Shown here piece after piece: positions 31,709 through 43,237 of a DNA stretch of 64,000 bases. The notes beneath the pieces were generated by a model, which was not told where the DNA came from, made no database searches, and worked only from the letters and a program-made list of their open reading frames with translations. The DNA lies in the NCBI RefSeq assembly GCF_035046485.1, contig NC_085138.1, positions 58,447,254-58,511,253 on the forward strand, read 5' to 3'. This DNA is from Aedes albopictus. Lineage: Eukaryota; Arthropoda; Insecta; Diptera; Culicidae. Position 1 is the first letter of the stretch. The number at the start of each line of letters is the position of its first letter. The translations under genes were made by a program, and so were the position numbers.

Positions 31709-33118
31709 TCGGGGTTCTGCTAAACCGAACCAAAGACCATTTTTTAAAAAATTGAGTTTTCTTAACCATTAAGTGAAGAAAATGATGATCTTCCTTCCAT
31801 GTAAAAATCCAGTAATTCTGACAGCTCTTCGTGGAGTAAATTCAAAATTTCTGTTTGGCGGAACATACAAAGCATCATTTTGCATCCAACCAGAGTGAAC
31901 TGTAAACCATTCGATAGAATCAGCGAAATATTTTAGTTTTGATCCAGGTGATGAACATTTCAAGTTCTCCTCATCGCCGTCAGATTTCTAACTTCTAACC
32001 GACTCATAGAAACAATCTGTGAGAGAAATGAACACGTTATTAGAAATATGGGTGTGGGAGGAACCAATTATGTTTCGATGGCGCTGATTGCCATTTTTCC
32101 AAATCACATTCAGCCAGACCGAACCAAGTCCACAGCATTTTAGAATCAATTTATTCTCAACAATACAAAAACCAACTGGTTTTTAATACCAGCGTTATGT
32201 CGATACACCTCATACTGGTAATTTAACACAGGAGCCGTTATTGAACAACATGCCTAATTAGATTTTTAAAGCTTGAAAAAAATCAAACACTTGGTTCGCT
32301 TTGGCTGATCGAAAAATGACTTTTTAACGAAAACCATCCTTGACAAGAATGTTTAGAACTTGATTCAGACTTAACGACTGACCTTCAGCAAGGTAATATG
32401 ACCTAGAGGTATCGCGCTTGGTTATCACTCAGATGATCCAAGTTCGAATCTCTTTCATATTTTTGAAAACTTTTTTGTACTTAGTGCACTTTGGCAGAAC
32501 ATTTTCATGGTTTTCTACGACCACCATAAATTTGAAGTACACAAATTGCTCCACATTCACATCTCAGGACCTCAGAATATGCAAGGCCATCGTTTGACAT
32601 AATCACTCTTGCTCTGTGCCTCCACATGCACCGCTTATGAAGAAAAAGCTTGGGTGGGAAAAGCTGAGCTGGGAGGGCTTCCGCCGTTCATATTTCAAAC
32701 TATTTTGAGACCTTCGTGCTACCATACTATACGCGTCCTTTTTGATTCATGTAAATGATTGTGAGTGATATCGATTTCAACTCGATAGACGATGAAAAAT
32801 CGAGATTTTTTTCTCTGTCCAACTGGTTTTACCTGAAACAAAAAATCACATTCAGCCAAACTAATGTTTCTAATGTTTTTGATCAGCCAGAGTGAACTGA
32901 GTGCAAAGTACCAAGAAATAAAATGTAATTATATCAATGATTCCAAATAATTTACATGTATTCTTAATTTCTGACGGTTAATGAAGGCTTGTAAGTTAAA
33001 TGTGTGCGGAAAAGTTTCAAATAATCTCCGCTGTTGTTTATTTGTGAGTGGTTGAACTTTAACCTTAATTATCTCGGAATTATCTTTTTGGCGCTTAGTT
33101 CGGTTTAGCAGAACCCCG
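31709..33118. mobile_element. 1.4-kb TIR element with GGGGTTCTGCTAAACCGAAC ends
   Basis: GGGGTTCTGCTAAACCGAAC near 31712-31731 is perfectly repeated in inverse as GTTCGGTTTAGCAGAACCCC near 33097-33116; GGTC/GGCC extend it. ATTT lies outside both ends (possible 4-bp duplication). Internal phrases recur: ATTCAGCCA[GA]AC near 32107 and 32851, and CCAGAGTGAACTG near 31890 and 32887. No coding capacity is seen. It contains the tRNA-like segment at 32399-32455. Confidence 0.75.
32399..32455 (+). other. tRNA-like segment with A-box and B-box
   Basis: TGACCTAGAGGTA resembles a pol III A-box (TRGYnnARnGG) and AGTTCGAATCT, about 30 bp downstream, a B-box (GGTTCGAnnCC). The bases between them can form a TTGGTTATCACTCAGATG-type anticodon arm. 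The acceptor stem is not convincing, so this is a tRNA-derived fragment (SINE head or pseudogene), not a tRNA gene. Confidence 0.45.
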
Positions 33119-34680
33119 GCCATTTGTGCTGATTGCCGATGATTGTACACAATTTATTCACCAGCAGATGTGAACTACACTGGGTTCCTGTCACGGACAT
33201 CCGATTTCTCCCGATCTATACGTCATACTAAGCGTCCTAGTGCTGTTGGTCGATTTCCTTATCATTTATTCTGTTGCATTCAATTGAAGAAGCACTCGCG
33301 GATTATTGCGGACGGGTTGATCAAATCGACGATTTAGATGACTACTAAAATGCATTAGAAATCCCCTGAATACTGTAAAACCCGACGAAAATTTGGATCA
33401 TCAAAAAAGTAAATATCGCGAATCTTGACAACAAGACTTTGACATTTGACAGATCTAGCCTCACTGAAGAAGAAGTTGTAATAAAGTTATTTTAATGTCA
33501 TATTGATTGCCCAAAAACAAAAGTAATATTTTTCATCTGCGCATGTTTAAGAAATGTTATCGAGACATATTATAATCATTAATGATACACAACCATTATC
33601 CGTTGTTGGATTGTTGTCATAATGATGTATTTTCAACGTTATTACAGCAAGATGAGATCAAAGTTTGTAAAAATGGATAAATTCTTCAGTAAACTTTGAA
33701 CATTACAGTACCGTTCATAAACATGAATACGTGTACTTTATAAATTAAAATGTTAAAAAATGTTGATATTATTTTTGCTAGTGGAATTTTGCTTGAGGTA
33801 TTATCAGTAATCATAAGTATTATGACTCCATGTTGTAGGTTGAATGAAATTGTGATTGAAACAGTTCATAAAACTTTGAACAGCACTGTAACTTAATTGT
33901 GAATCAGCCATATTGAATCTTCACGTGAATTTGCAAATAATTATCACAAAGCAGTATTATTTTGTTGATTCATGCAACATTTTCAAATAAATTGAATGGC
34001 GCTTAATTTACGGGCGAGTGAAATCGGTGGTTTCACGATAAAACTTGAACCGCACGTAAAACATCCTTACCACTACTGAGTAAAACCCATTTCAGAATTT
34101 GTTATCTGAATAATTTTGAAAGGACATTGAATACATCAGTTGGACATTATTTTTCGATTTGAAGGAATTGGGTATATTTATAAATTAAATTTGTTTTGAT
34201 TTGTTTTTTTTTTCTGACAATTTATATGTTTCACAGTGACTCTCTTCATTGTTTGTTGAACTTAAGTTATATGACTTGGAATGAGCCTAATTTCAACATC
34301 TGCATATGGTACGACATATAAGTGCATTATCTAGGTTAAATGACCTGAAATCAACTTAATTTCAACTCATATACATGATTGTATTATGAACGAGTTTTCC
34401 AAGTTTTAATTGCAGACAAATAACACAAATAAAACTAATATTTACTCAAGTGTTGAATTCAACGTACTGTGCATGTCAATTTTAGCACTATAAGTGTATT
34501 CGAATACATGTTATACAACATGAAAGATGTTTTATAAGCCGCCATTTTTTGCGCTGTTTTCATTATATAGGTGTTCGGTTTTAAGTAAATATAACCAGAA
34601 AAATACTTTTGAATAAGTACTATAAGTGAATTCTTAACTATTATGCAACACATTGTGTTACTTGGGAAACGTTGTAGATA

Positions 34681-34885
34681 GGGTCTGGGATCATTTAGGC
34701 AGGAGCACCTATTTTGGGCACTTTCTGCTATAACTCAGTCAATTTTAAACTAATTGAAAAGGATTTTTGTTCACGGCTAGATACTGCCCGTATCTTACTG
34801 TATTCCTTAAATCAAGTCAATTGATAGAAAATTGACTGAATTACAGCAAGTGCCCAAATGCTCCTACCGAAATGGTCCCAGACGC
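34681..34885. mobile_element. MITE, second member of the 5882-6094 family, TA target
   Basis: Left GGGTCTGGGATCATTTAGGC and right GAAATGGTCCCAGACGC are inverted, with TA at 34679-34680 and 34886-34887. The inner arm CACCTATTTTGGGCACTT...AACTCAGTCAATTT matches CACCTATTTTGAGCACTTGC...AACTAAGTCAATTT of the other copy. More diverged between arms than 5882-6094. Confidence 0.85.
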
Positions 34886-34887
34886 TA

Positions 34888-35105
34888 CTACTGCGATCCA
34901 ATTGCTTAATTTTGGTCCATCCAGCATTGCGCGTATCAGTCTAAATAGTTTGGTCGGAAAGTTCTGACATTATCTACCGAAGCTCGTTTCTTTTCACTGA
35001 ATCGTACGCTGCTTTAAAATGAATAAACCGATGGTGAGTCTGAAAGTTATCTAGAATCATCCGATAAACATTTGATCGGCCCTCACGAAAACGATCCTGG
35101 TATTT
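34888..35105. other. No gene seen
   Basis: Minus-strand reading of ~34930-35060 gives hints of the LINE phrase FIDFKAAYDS (TTCATTTTAAAGCAGCGTAC region), so a very short RTE-type RT remnant is possible. Confidence 0.35.
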
Positions 35106-35480
35106 GCCAACGAAAGACTACTCAAGAGGTCTTGGTTGGAAAATTTCTTCGAGAATTCGTTTCCATGGATTCCATCTGAAACTTCGCCTGAATTTACTAA
35201 AGAAATTCTTCTATCTAGAGTGTCCTTTGGAAAACCCTTCAGAAGAAATCAAAATTCTTCATTCATTATTAAGATTTTCAGCCCTATGTTGGTTTATCTC
35301 AGAAGTTCTCTTGGGTTGAAGGATTGTTTCAGAAATTGTTCCGGTAATTCCTTCAGTAATTTGTTCAGGATTTTTTTAAATTATTTCAAAACATCCACCA
35401 AGAATTCCTGCAGAGATTCTTGCATTATTACTTTCAGTGATTCCAGCAGCAATTGCTCCACAGATTCAAGCGAAAATTCA
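35106..35480. repeat. Degenerate GGAATTCC-type array
   Basis: Units such as GAAATTCTTC, CAGAAGTTCTC, AATTCCTGCAGAGATTC. Overlapping frames of 71 and 160 residues (rich in Phe, Ser, Asn) are by-products. Confidence 0.75.
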
Positions 35481-35499
35481 TACAAAGTTCGGGCTTCGA

Positions 35500-35785
35500 A
35501 CTATTTAGGCACCCGCGTCAATTCCCGGCACCCCACAGCAAAAAAAAATCAAATATCACTTGCCGCATATTTTCCAAACGCATCTCCCGCAACATTCCCG
35601 CAACGGGATCCACAGTAAATGAGCTACACTTTCACTCTGAAGCCGCACAAGAACTCCAAACAACTGTTACATGCAGACGAGTGCACTTCGTCAGCGCTAA
35701 GATGGGTGTCGAAGTGATTTCCCAATTGATTTTGCTGGAAGTTCGGCACTGGTGCCGGGAATTGGCGCTAGACTATGTTTGCAGT
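35500..35785. repeat. Inverted repeat pair around GTCAATTCCCGGCACC
   Basis: CAATTCCCGGCACC at ~35519-35532 is inverted as GGTGCCGGGAATTG at ~35752-35765. Possibly a small MITE, with no clear target duplication. Confidence 0.4.
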
Positions 35786-36159
35786 AAACTCGTTCAAAAT
35801 AAATTTTCCGGCAGAAAATCTTCAAAACAATCACTGTTAACAACAAGTTAACGCTATAAGGTATCTGATTCAGAAGGAAGAAGTGGACGAAAACGGTTGT
35901 TTCGTTGTGAATTTATGTAATGCACAATTGTGTTCTTCTGTAGTTCCGGGAATGGGGTCCGTATACAGTCAGGATTCGTTATACACGGTGGGTGGTACTT
36001 TTACGCCCTCCGCGATTTTTCGGCTGCCTTACATCCGATTGAGCTATTTTTTGTGTGTATTTGCTATTTACCTTCCAAAATTGAACTGAATTGGTTGAAA
36101 GACAACAGAGGAATTGCGGTGGGCTTAAAGTGGATGGTACCGTGTATAACTAATCCTGA
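35786..36159. other. No gene seen
   Basis: Two overlapping plus frames (68 and 137 residues) run into the repeat array downstream. No domain recognised. Confidence 0.35.
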
Positions 36160-36744
36160 CTATATTTCGAATTCCTCTAGAATTTCCCCCAAGGATACCT
36201 GTAGATTTTTTTTTCGCGGATTCAACAATTTCACAAGAAATATTTTCCAGGTATTTCTACAGCTACTCCATTGGATATTTTTCGAGAGATTTTCTGAATT
36301 CCCCCAAGAATGTTTAAAGAAAATTCTCCTGGTACTATATTGAAGCATTTCTTCAGGAATTCTTTAATAATATTTCTTGAAGTTTCACCAAACGTAGCCT
36401 ATGAAATTTCCTGGGTATTCCTCCAGGAATTTCTTCACAAATTCCTCCTGAGATTTCTTTAGTAATTTCCCTAGGATTCCTTCAAAAATGCCTTCAAGGA
36501 TTTTTGCAGGAATTAGACTGTAGATTTCTTCAAAATAACTTCATGGGTTTTAAAGTTATTCCTCTATGGATTTTTTCTGAAATTTCTCTGAGGATTTCAA
36601 TGCAAATATCTTCAATATTTGAAAATATTTGAAGGATTTCTATAGAAATTTCAGCAAGGGATCTCGTTAGAAATATCTCTATTTAATTCTTTCACAAATT
36701 TCTCCAGAGGATTTTCAGCAAATGTTCCTGAAATTGCACAATAT
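36160..36744. repeat. Degenerate GGAATTCC-type array
   Basis: Plus strand is TTCCTCCAGGAATTTC-type with short AATTTC/GATTTC spacers, up to the SINE insertion. Confidence 0.85.
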
Positions 36745-36781
36745 AGCACAGGAAAAATATTGTGCAATTTGAGGGGTCAGG

Positions 36782-37045
36782 GGTCTCCAGTTAGCCTAGT
36801 TAAGGCTATGGGTCGCCAATCCGGAGACGGCGGGTTCGATTCCCGTTCCGGTCGGGAAATTTTTCTCGACTCCCTGGGCATAGTGTATCATTGTACTTGC
36901 CTCACAATATACAAATTCATGCAATGGCAGGCAAAGAAAGGCCTTCAATTAATAACTGTGGAAGTGCTCAAAGAACACTAAGTTGAAGCGAGGCAGGCCA
37001 AGTCTCAGTGGGCACGTAGAGCCAAAAAGAAGAAGAAGAAGAACA
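36782..37045 (+). mobile_element. tRNA-derived SINE, Feilai-like, nearly full length
   Basis: The 5' tRNA-like head has an A-box region TTAGCCTAGTTAAGG (36791-36805) and a perfect B-box GGGTTCGATTCC (36832-36843), so an internal RNA polymerase III promoter is present. The body runs through CTCCCTGGGCATAGTGTATC and ATTCATGCAATGGCAGGCAA to a GAA-rich tail (37026-37044). Direct repeats AGCACAGGAAAAAT (36745-36758 and 37046-37059) flank it, but 23 extra bases separate the left copy from the SINE head. Mobilisation needs a LINE reverse transcriptase in trans. Identified as Feilai-like from memory of Aedes repeats. Confidence 0.9.
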
Positions 37046-37059
37046 AGCACAGGAAAAAT

Positions 37060-37650
37060 CTTGAATTTGCAGAAGATGCCTGTGGGAACTCCTAAAAGAA
37101 ATTCCTGAAAAAAATCTAAAGCAATCTCTTAAAGAACTACAGGAGATGATATCTCAAGAGAAATGTTTCGAAGATTTTTTTGTACAATTTCTTAATGAAT
37201 GAGTGAAAATTCTGCAGAATTTATTTAAATCCATAGTTCTGGAGGACTTTCTCAAGGAATCACTGAGCGAATTTATGAACGATTTATGAAGGAATCTTTA
37301 AAGGAATGCTTAAAAGAATCGAAAAATCCTCTGCAGATGCTTCTAGAGTTATTTCTTTGAAAATTCCTGGAGCAGTGCCAAGCAATGTAGCTCTGGAAAA
37401 CTCCTGAAGAACCTCCGGTAAAATGTCTGAAAGAATCCATGAAGAAAGGTATGAATAAATCGTAGAATGAATTTGAAAAGCTGTCCTTGGAAGAATACCT
37501 GGTGAAGCTTGTGGGGTGAAATTCTAGAAAATACTTCTAGATGAGTTTTTTGGGATTTTTTAGACGAATTACTGGAGAAATGCCAAAAAATAATTTGTGG
37601 ATTAATTTTAGAAGAAATCATTGAGAGAATCTCTGGAGTTATTATTGATG
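37060..37650. repeat. Degenerate GGAATTCC-type array (opposite orientation)
   Basis: Continues after the SINE as GGAACTCC, GAAATTCCTG, GGAATCACTG and related units; GGA-rich on the plus strand. Confidence 0.75.
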
Positions 37651-38085
37651 GTATCCGACTTTCCAATCGTTGTCCGTAATTCGTTTTCAGGTCTATTGTC
37701 GTTGAATCTATCTGTTTACTCTACTATTGCTTTTCTTGGTGTTTGAAGGTTTTCAGCAGACTACCTTACCGGGGCCATGCTGCCTACATCGTGTTAAAGG
37801 TGCTGCCTCTTTAGGAATAGCTGACGCGATACAGTATTTCATGCTCAGTAGCTGGATGCCAGAACAGACGCTGTTTGAACCACACCTCCTTGGTGAACAG
37901 ACGCTCGGGACGAAACCTCCTCAATCTAGGTGAAGTCAGAAGACTGCACTAGCTGCTAAACACACAACTCTTAGCTGGCGATCTTTGTCATCGCTTGACC
38001 CGTGGAACTTGAAGTAAGAACTTGTGAGGACCACGTTAGACGCTCTCCTTCTCGACTCACCGTTTTGCAGCCATGAGACTCATTC
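37651..38085. other. No gene seen
   Basis: A 68-residue plus frame (37727-37933) has no recognisable feature. Confidence 0.35.
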
Positions 38086-38089
38086 AGAA

Positions 38090-38470
38090 AAACACTTGGA
38101 ATCCCTTGTAACGTCCCTAAAATGACTCGAAACGCCCTTAAAACTTCCATAATCTTATTGAAATCCACGTAATAAATTTGAAATGCCACTGAAACCCCTT
38201 GAAACGCTTTTTAAAGGCTTCAGAAACCCCATGAAACGCATTTGAAAACCCCTTGAAACGCCCCTGAAACCTCTCGGAACCTCATTGAAAACGTCCGTGA
38301 AACCCCTTGAAACTCTTTGATAAGCATCTGAAAGGGTTTAAAACATCCCTGAAACCCGTCCTGTAACGCTCTCTTAAGGCTCTTGAGACCCCTTTTTGCA
38401 TCGCACTGAAAGCTCCTTGAAATGTCCCTAGAACGCCCCTGAAAACCCCGTATTCCCAGTGAAACGTCTA
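38090..38470. repeat. Degenerate CCCCTGAAAC array
   Basis: Plus-strand units CCTTGAAACGCCCCTGAAAC and variants; same family as 20986-21760, in the opposite orientation. The 87-residue minus frame (GFQGRSRDISRSFQ) is a by-product. Confidence 0.85.
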
Positions 38471-38479
38471 TGAAATCTG

Positions 38480-38665
38480 TCAAAGCATTGGGTGGTGTTC
38501 GAGGCTACCAAAGTGGTGCTCAAGACCGAGATAAGGGTGAACAAAAAGGTCGAGTCTGACTCCTTTCGAACTGGGGCAGGTTATGAAGATCTTGCTGGGA
38601 TTTTCGGTGGGTATGCGGTTGCTCCCGATGAAGTTGAGAGTTCTACAGTTCTACAGTTCCTTTCG
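38480..38665 (-). pseudogene. Short 5'-region fragment of an RTE-type LINE
   Basis: GCTCCCGATGAAGTTGAGAG at ~38621 is identical to ~54104-54123, which lies in the N-terminal region of the RTE element 52350-54420. On the minus strand it reads RTVELSTSSGATA. The remainder to 38490 may belong to the same element. Weak support beyond the shared 20-mer. Confidence 0.45.
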
Positions 38666-41055
38666 TCGCTTTAGTCATCGGGCATCCAATATTGGTATAG
38701 GTTCGCTTACCTTCCTGGAGTCAATAATCATAATTATTGAATTGTTCATAGTAAACTAAGTTATGACGGCTCTTTTCTAAGAAATCTGCTGGCGAACCTA
38801 GAACAACGGTAAATTATCAGGGAGGGGCCAATCGAAAGACAGTGTTCCCAATCAGTATGAATGTACATTTTCGTTTCACCTGACCGTTTCTCGGTTCCTG
38901 CCACTTTCGATCCACCTGCTCTGAGAACCACGACCAACAGGACATCGAAATGAAGAAATTTTGCTTATAAAATTATGTTAATTCCGCTCGGAGTGAGCGT
39001 GACTTCATGTCGCTTCTTCGTTTCAGATCTGTTGTAGATATGTACTAGACCGAATTGAAATTTACTTGCCCTTGCACAACGCTATGTCTGGAGCCCCCGT
39101 GGCTACCGGTTTCTTAATTTTCACTTAAAATGTTTCGTTGTTACTTTACACCCCAGCTAGAACAGAGCTTGCTCCTCATCTCCAAAAATGTTCTCTTGGA
39201 AGTAGCTGAGTACATCTGAGAAAAGTTACCTTGGATCAACCAAGGATTCAATCCCAACCTCCTTCAGTATAGTAAAGCGCAACAAACATTTAGGAACGGA
39301 ACAAGCTCTAAGTAAAAGCCCTTCGTTTCAGCATATCAAAATCGAGAAATCCCGAAGAAAATGTAAGTTAGAATTGTCGTTTAGCTTGACTTCCTGAGTT
39401 GTCTTTCAATAGTTAATTTCTTCCCTGTAGTTTCTGTTTTCTTTTGCTTTTTTATAACTATCAGAACAGCATCCAATCTTTCCACATCAAGCAAAAATAT
39501 CGCCAATGTTTCTTCTCGGGTGCTCATTGCAGTTATTTGCTGCCTCCATCGACATCTGAGAACCTCCCCCAACCACCCACATGCCGGCTGATTATTCAAA
39601 TGAAAGCTATTAAATCTGAAAATACACGTTCCTTTTACGAGTCGAGTCACCTGCCGGCTATACCTACTGCACAGTCACCCAGTCAGTCAGCGCAGCACAG
39701 CGTGATGAAGTTAAATGTTTGTTGTACAAATTCTGGGAATGGATTGTGCTCTGGTTTCGGCTGTGCGGATTTCAAACTTCATTTGAACGGTAAATTAGTA
39801 GAGAGTCTGCCTGGAAAACTAATTTAATTTCTGGGCGTACCGTATGACGCCGCTGGGAATAGCGCTGACAATTCAAATGTTGAAATTTATTACAAAGAAA
39901 TACCTCAGGTTATCAAGAACTTGGGAAATTTGATTTATGGTTTCTGCTTCAATGCCCTTGTGGGAATAATTATAATGCTCAAAAGGTACTATGTTTGCAT
40001 GACATTAAATAAATTTGCTATAATTACTCACCGCCCTGATTGGTTCCAGGAATTACTAATTGAATGACATCATCAAACACATACATCATTCCAATTAAAC
40101 ATTGATTGAACGCTCATTGCTCCACTTTTTTTGCATCCTGCTGGAAACTAACATAACGATGAAACTTATCATCACTCACTCCCCCAACTCCAACATTCAA
40201 TCATTCCACAAAACTTCGGCGCCTCCAGCATTCTTGGCGAATATTAAACATTTTGCACAAACGAAGCATAACTTTTCATTACAATGAAATTGAATAACGC
40301 AGTAACAAGAGTTCTGAAAGGCGTGCGTCGCCGGGGCTTTTCCTGACCTTCGCCCAGCACCCCGTCGTTCCCAACTAGGAGCGATCCTTCATCAAACCAC
40401 AAGGATCCATCAAAGAAGAACGTGACGAGGAAAAGGAGTACCTACGAGCGAACGAGCGAGTGTAATTCAGTTAACCCGTTTCGCAGTGGAAACTTTTCCT
40501 ATATTTTCCAACCCCTGCCCTTACCTACACGCAGCGCTATTTCTTCCTATACTTTTCGGTCGACTGGAGTTGCTGCTGCTGCTGCCACTGTAGGAGGAGG
40601 GCCTATTGGGAACCCGACCTCATGGACCGCTCAGTATAGAAGCGGTATAACTTACAACAGGCATTCCGTGGTAGAACGAACATAGGAATCCTGGTTTGTG
40701 AGCCGAAAGTTGAGCAATAGAGGTGTACATTATATCGAGTCATGCCTGTAACTCTTCTGTCGATGTTGTAACAAAGTAATTTCTCACTGTGGGGAATAGA
40801 TAAAGTGTTCCAACCAATCAGATGTAATCGATTCCCATGAACTTTGTGAGTTTGCTGATTTTCGAAACATTATTGATCGGAGTTATTTGCTCAGATTCGG
40901 CAACAGTATGAAGTTAATTTAGTTTTAATAAGGTTTTGGAAACCGCCATAAAACCTCATTGATATAATTTTAATTTCATCATGGTTTTGAGGAGTTTTTT
41001 AATATAATTGACCTGAAAATGTTAGTTTAGATATCGAAATCCTATCCCAGCTCAA
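38666..41055. other. Unique-looking stretch, no confirmed gene
   Basis: Few repeats are seen. Frames of 127 residues (39444-39827) and 87 residues (40422-40685, with an AAAAA run and GGG) have no recognised domain. 40310-40620 is comparatively GC-rich with GCTGCTGCTGCTGC. This would be a place to look for conserved non-coding sequence. Confidence 0.4.
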
Positions 41056-41059
41056 TCTA

Positions 41060-41665
41060 AATCAAATCCAATCCAATCCAATCCAAATCCAATCCAAATC
41101 CAATCCAAATCCAATCCAAATCCAATCCAAATCCAATCCAAATCTAATCCAAATCCATTCCAAATCCAATCCAAATCCAATCCAAATCCAATCCAAATCC
41201 AATCCAAATCCAATCCAAATCCAATCCAAATCCAATCCAAATCCAATCCAAATCCAATCCAAATCCAATCCAAATCCAATCCAAATCCAATCCAAATCCA
41301 ATCCAAATCCAATCCAAATCCAATCCAAATCCAATCCAAATCCAATCCAAATCCAATCCAAATCCAATCCAAATCCAATCCAAATCCAATCCAAATCCAA
41401 TCCAAATCCAATCCAAATCCAATCCAAATCCAATCCAAATCCAATCCAAATCCAATCCAAATCCAATCCAAATCCAATCCAAATCCAATCCAAATCCAAT
41501 CCAAATCCAATCCAAATCCAATCCAAATCCAATCCAAATCCAATCCAAATCCAATCCAAATCCAATCCAAATCCAATCCAAATCCAAATCCAATCCAAAT
41601 CCAATCCAAACCCAATCCAAATCCAATCCAAATCCAATCAAAATCCAATTCACATCCAAATCAAT
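41060..41665. repeat. 11-bp minisatellite (CCAATCCAAAT)n, about 54 copies
   Basis: Very homogeneous, starting with plain CCAAT 5-mers (41067-41086). A few variants occur (TCTAATCC at ~41143, ATTCC at ~41157, a shortened unit at ~41583, CCCAATCC at ~41608). Three minus frames of 174-198 residues, (DLDWIWIGFGL)n, result from 33-bp periodicity and are not genes. Confidence 0.97.
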
Positions 41666-43222
41666 CACTGCGTTGTAGAAAACACTCCAAAGATTGTATT
41701 TTCATTCCTAAAATTGAATGACCAGCATCAACCGAGAAAATCAAAATCATCATCCCGCCTAAGGGATACCGCTAAGCATCATTACCAGCGCGGATAGCAG
41801 ATGCGTATCGTTCCGCACGGATTGTCCTGGCATATTGTGACTGCTGAGCTGAGCTGCTTGGTTGTGGGGTTTCTTCTCACCACGCCAGCCATCGCATGTC
41901 GAACAAACAGTCGTTAAAATCTGGCGCGATGACGGGCGACGACGGTGATTTTTTTTCTGCTCTGCTCTGTATGAAGATACATACTTAGGCTTCAACCTCG
42001 CAGATTGTGGATCATCCAAAGGAGTGGAAGACAGACACATATCATCACGAAAAGTATACCATTTTGGAGCCGAAGATTTCCGTCGCCTCCAAAAGAGTTT
42101 GTTGACGTCTTTGATCTGTCTGGCGGCTAGGCCGCCCACATGTTGATTTGTACAATTGTGTATTTTTTATTCTTTCTGGAGTGATAATCCAACTGAGGCA
42201 CAGCCTTTCTCATTGAATAGTGTTCTACGAATACATTCATAGTTACTGTCCAACAGCTTATTTTGATCGTGGACCTATCGGGACTGTATTCTGCATTTTT
42301 GTTGAACAACAACGAGTTTATCGGCTGAGCCATAAGGGCCCCTACACTCGTACATATGTGAAAGATAGCCATATTTCTAACGATTTCAGTTGATTCGCAC
42401 TCACAGGCGTTCTACTTTTTAATTGTATACGTCATTTTGCCAGATTTCAGTTTTGCTTTTCCACTATTCCGCAAATTAAAAGTTTCAAAATGATAAACGA
42501 CTATGGAATCCTTCTATGTTTTTTCCGTCTGACTACTCAGCATACTGAACGCTTCACAGCATAGAACATGTACAACACTCGCGTGCAAAATAAGAACCGG
42601 AAATTGTGACCACATTTGCAGCTCGAAAAAAAGAATATCTGCCAACAACCGCACGTTACTCCATTCTATACGTATAGGTACGGTTGTATGAAGATTGCAT
42701 TCGAATTTATGAAAATATAAATTAAATCCGGGAAAGTTTTTCACTGACTGCTCTGCTTTTTTTTAACGTTTCCCGTGTCCATCGTCGTTGCTGCATTTCC
42801 TTGCATTTAAAATGAGAATTAGATGTGGTGGTTGGGAAGATGAATGGCTCTACTTTGGAAGAAGAGAACCAACCGAAGGCTCCAAATTTATGGGCAAAGG
42901 CTTTCGGATTCAATAAGGGTCGAATATTTTCTCACAGCAATTGAAATTGTAATTTCACACTTTGCAAGACCAATCCACGTATTGATTCCGGAGTCTCCAA
43001 TAGCAAACAAAAACAATGCAAAGGTAATAGTTTTTCAAACCGCTACATCTTAAAATAGTTTTCCATCTGATACAATTAATGTTGCTTGAGGCAGGGTAGC
43101 ATGATATTACGTTTAAGATTTTGCAACATAAATTCTGTTAACTAACATAAATTAAACATAAATATGTTCTATGGGAAGCCTTATTAATATGGAACAACTA
43201 TGCTGCACACGGCAGTATATAT
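41666..43222. other. No confirmed gene
   Basis: The longest frame is 126 residues, minus (41759-42139: MGGLAARQIKDVNKLFWRRR), basic at the start, with no domain recognised. The remainder is AT-rich. Confidence 0.35.
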
Positions 43223-43237
43223 GAGCCTCATACACGT

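Larger units (their letters stand above)
31210..34666. mobile_element. 3.46-kb TIR element with CCCAAGTAACACA ends
   Basis: The left end CCCAAGTAACACA (31210-31222) and right end TGTGTTACTTGGG (34654-34666) are a perfect 13-bp inverted repeat. Flanks are CAA and AAA, so a 2-3-bp duplication is possible but unproven. The interior is AT-rich with no open frame over 75 residues and contains a second TIR element at 31709-33118. It could be a decayed autonomous element, or two unrelated termini brought together. Confidence 0.55.

Noticed and set aside
35136..35618. 160-codon plus frame
   Set aside because: First two thirds are array-derived; no domain and no start context.
36782..36855. Genuine tRNA gene in the SINE head
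   Set aside because: The B-box is perfect but there is no acceptor stem, and the sequence continues into a SINE body with tail and duplication.
41052..41668. Three minus frames of 174-198 codons, (DLDWIWIGFGL)n
   Set aside because: Direct result of the 11-bp minisatellite (33 bp = 11 codons), with identical peptides in all three frames.
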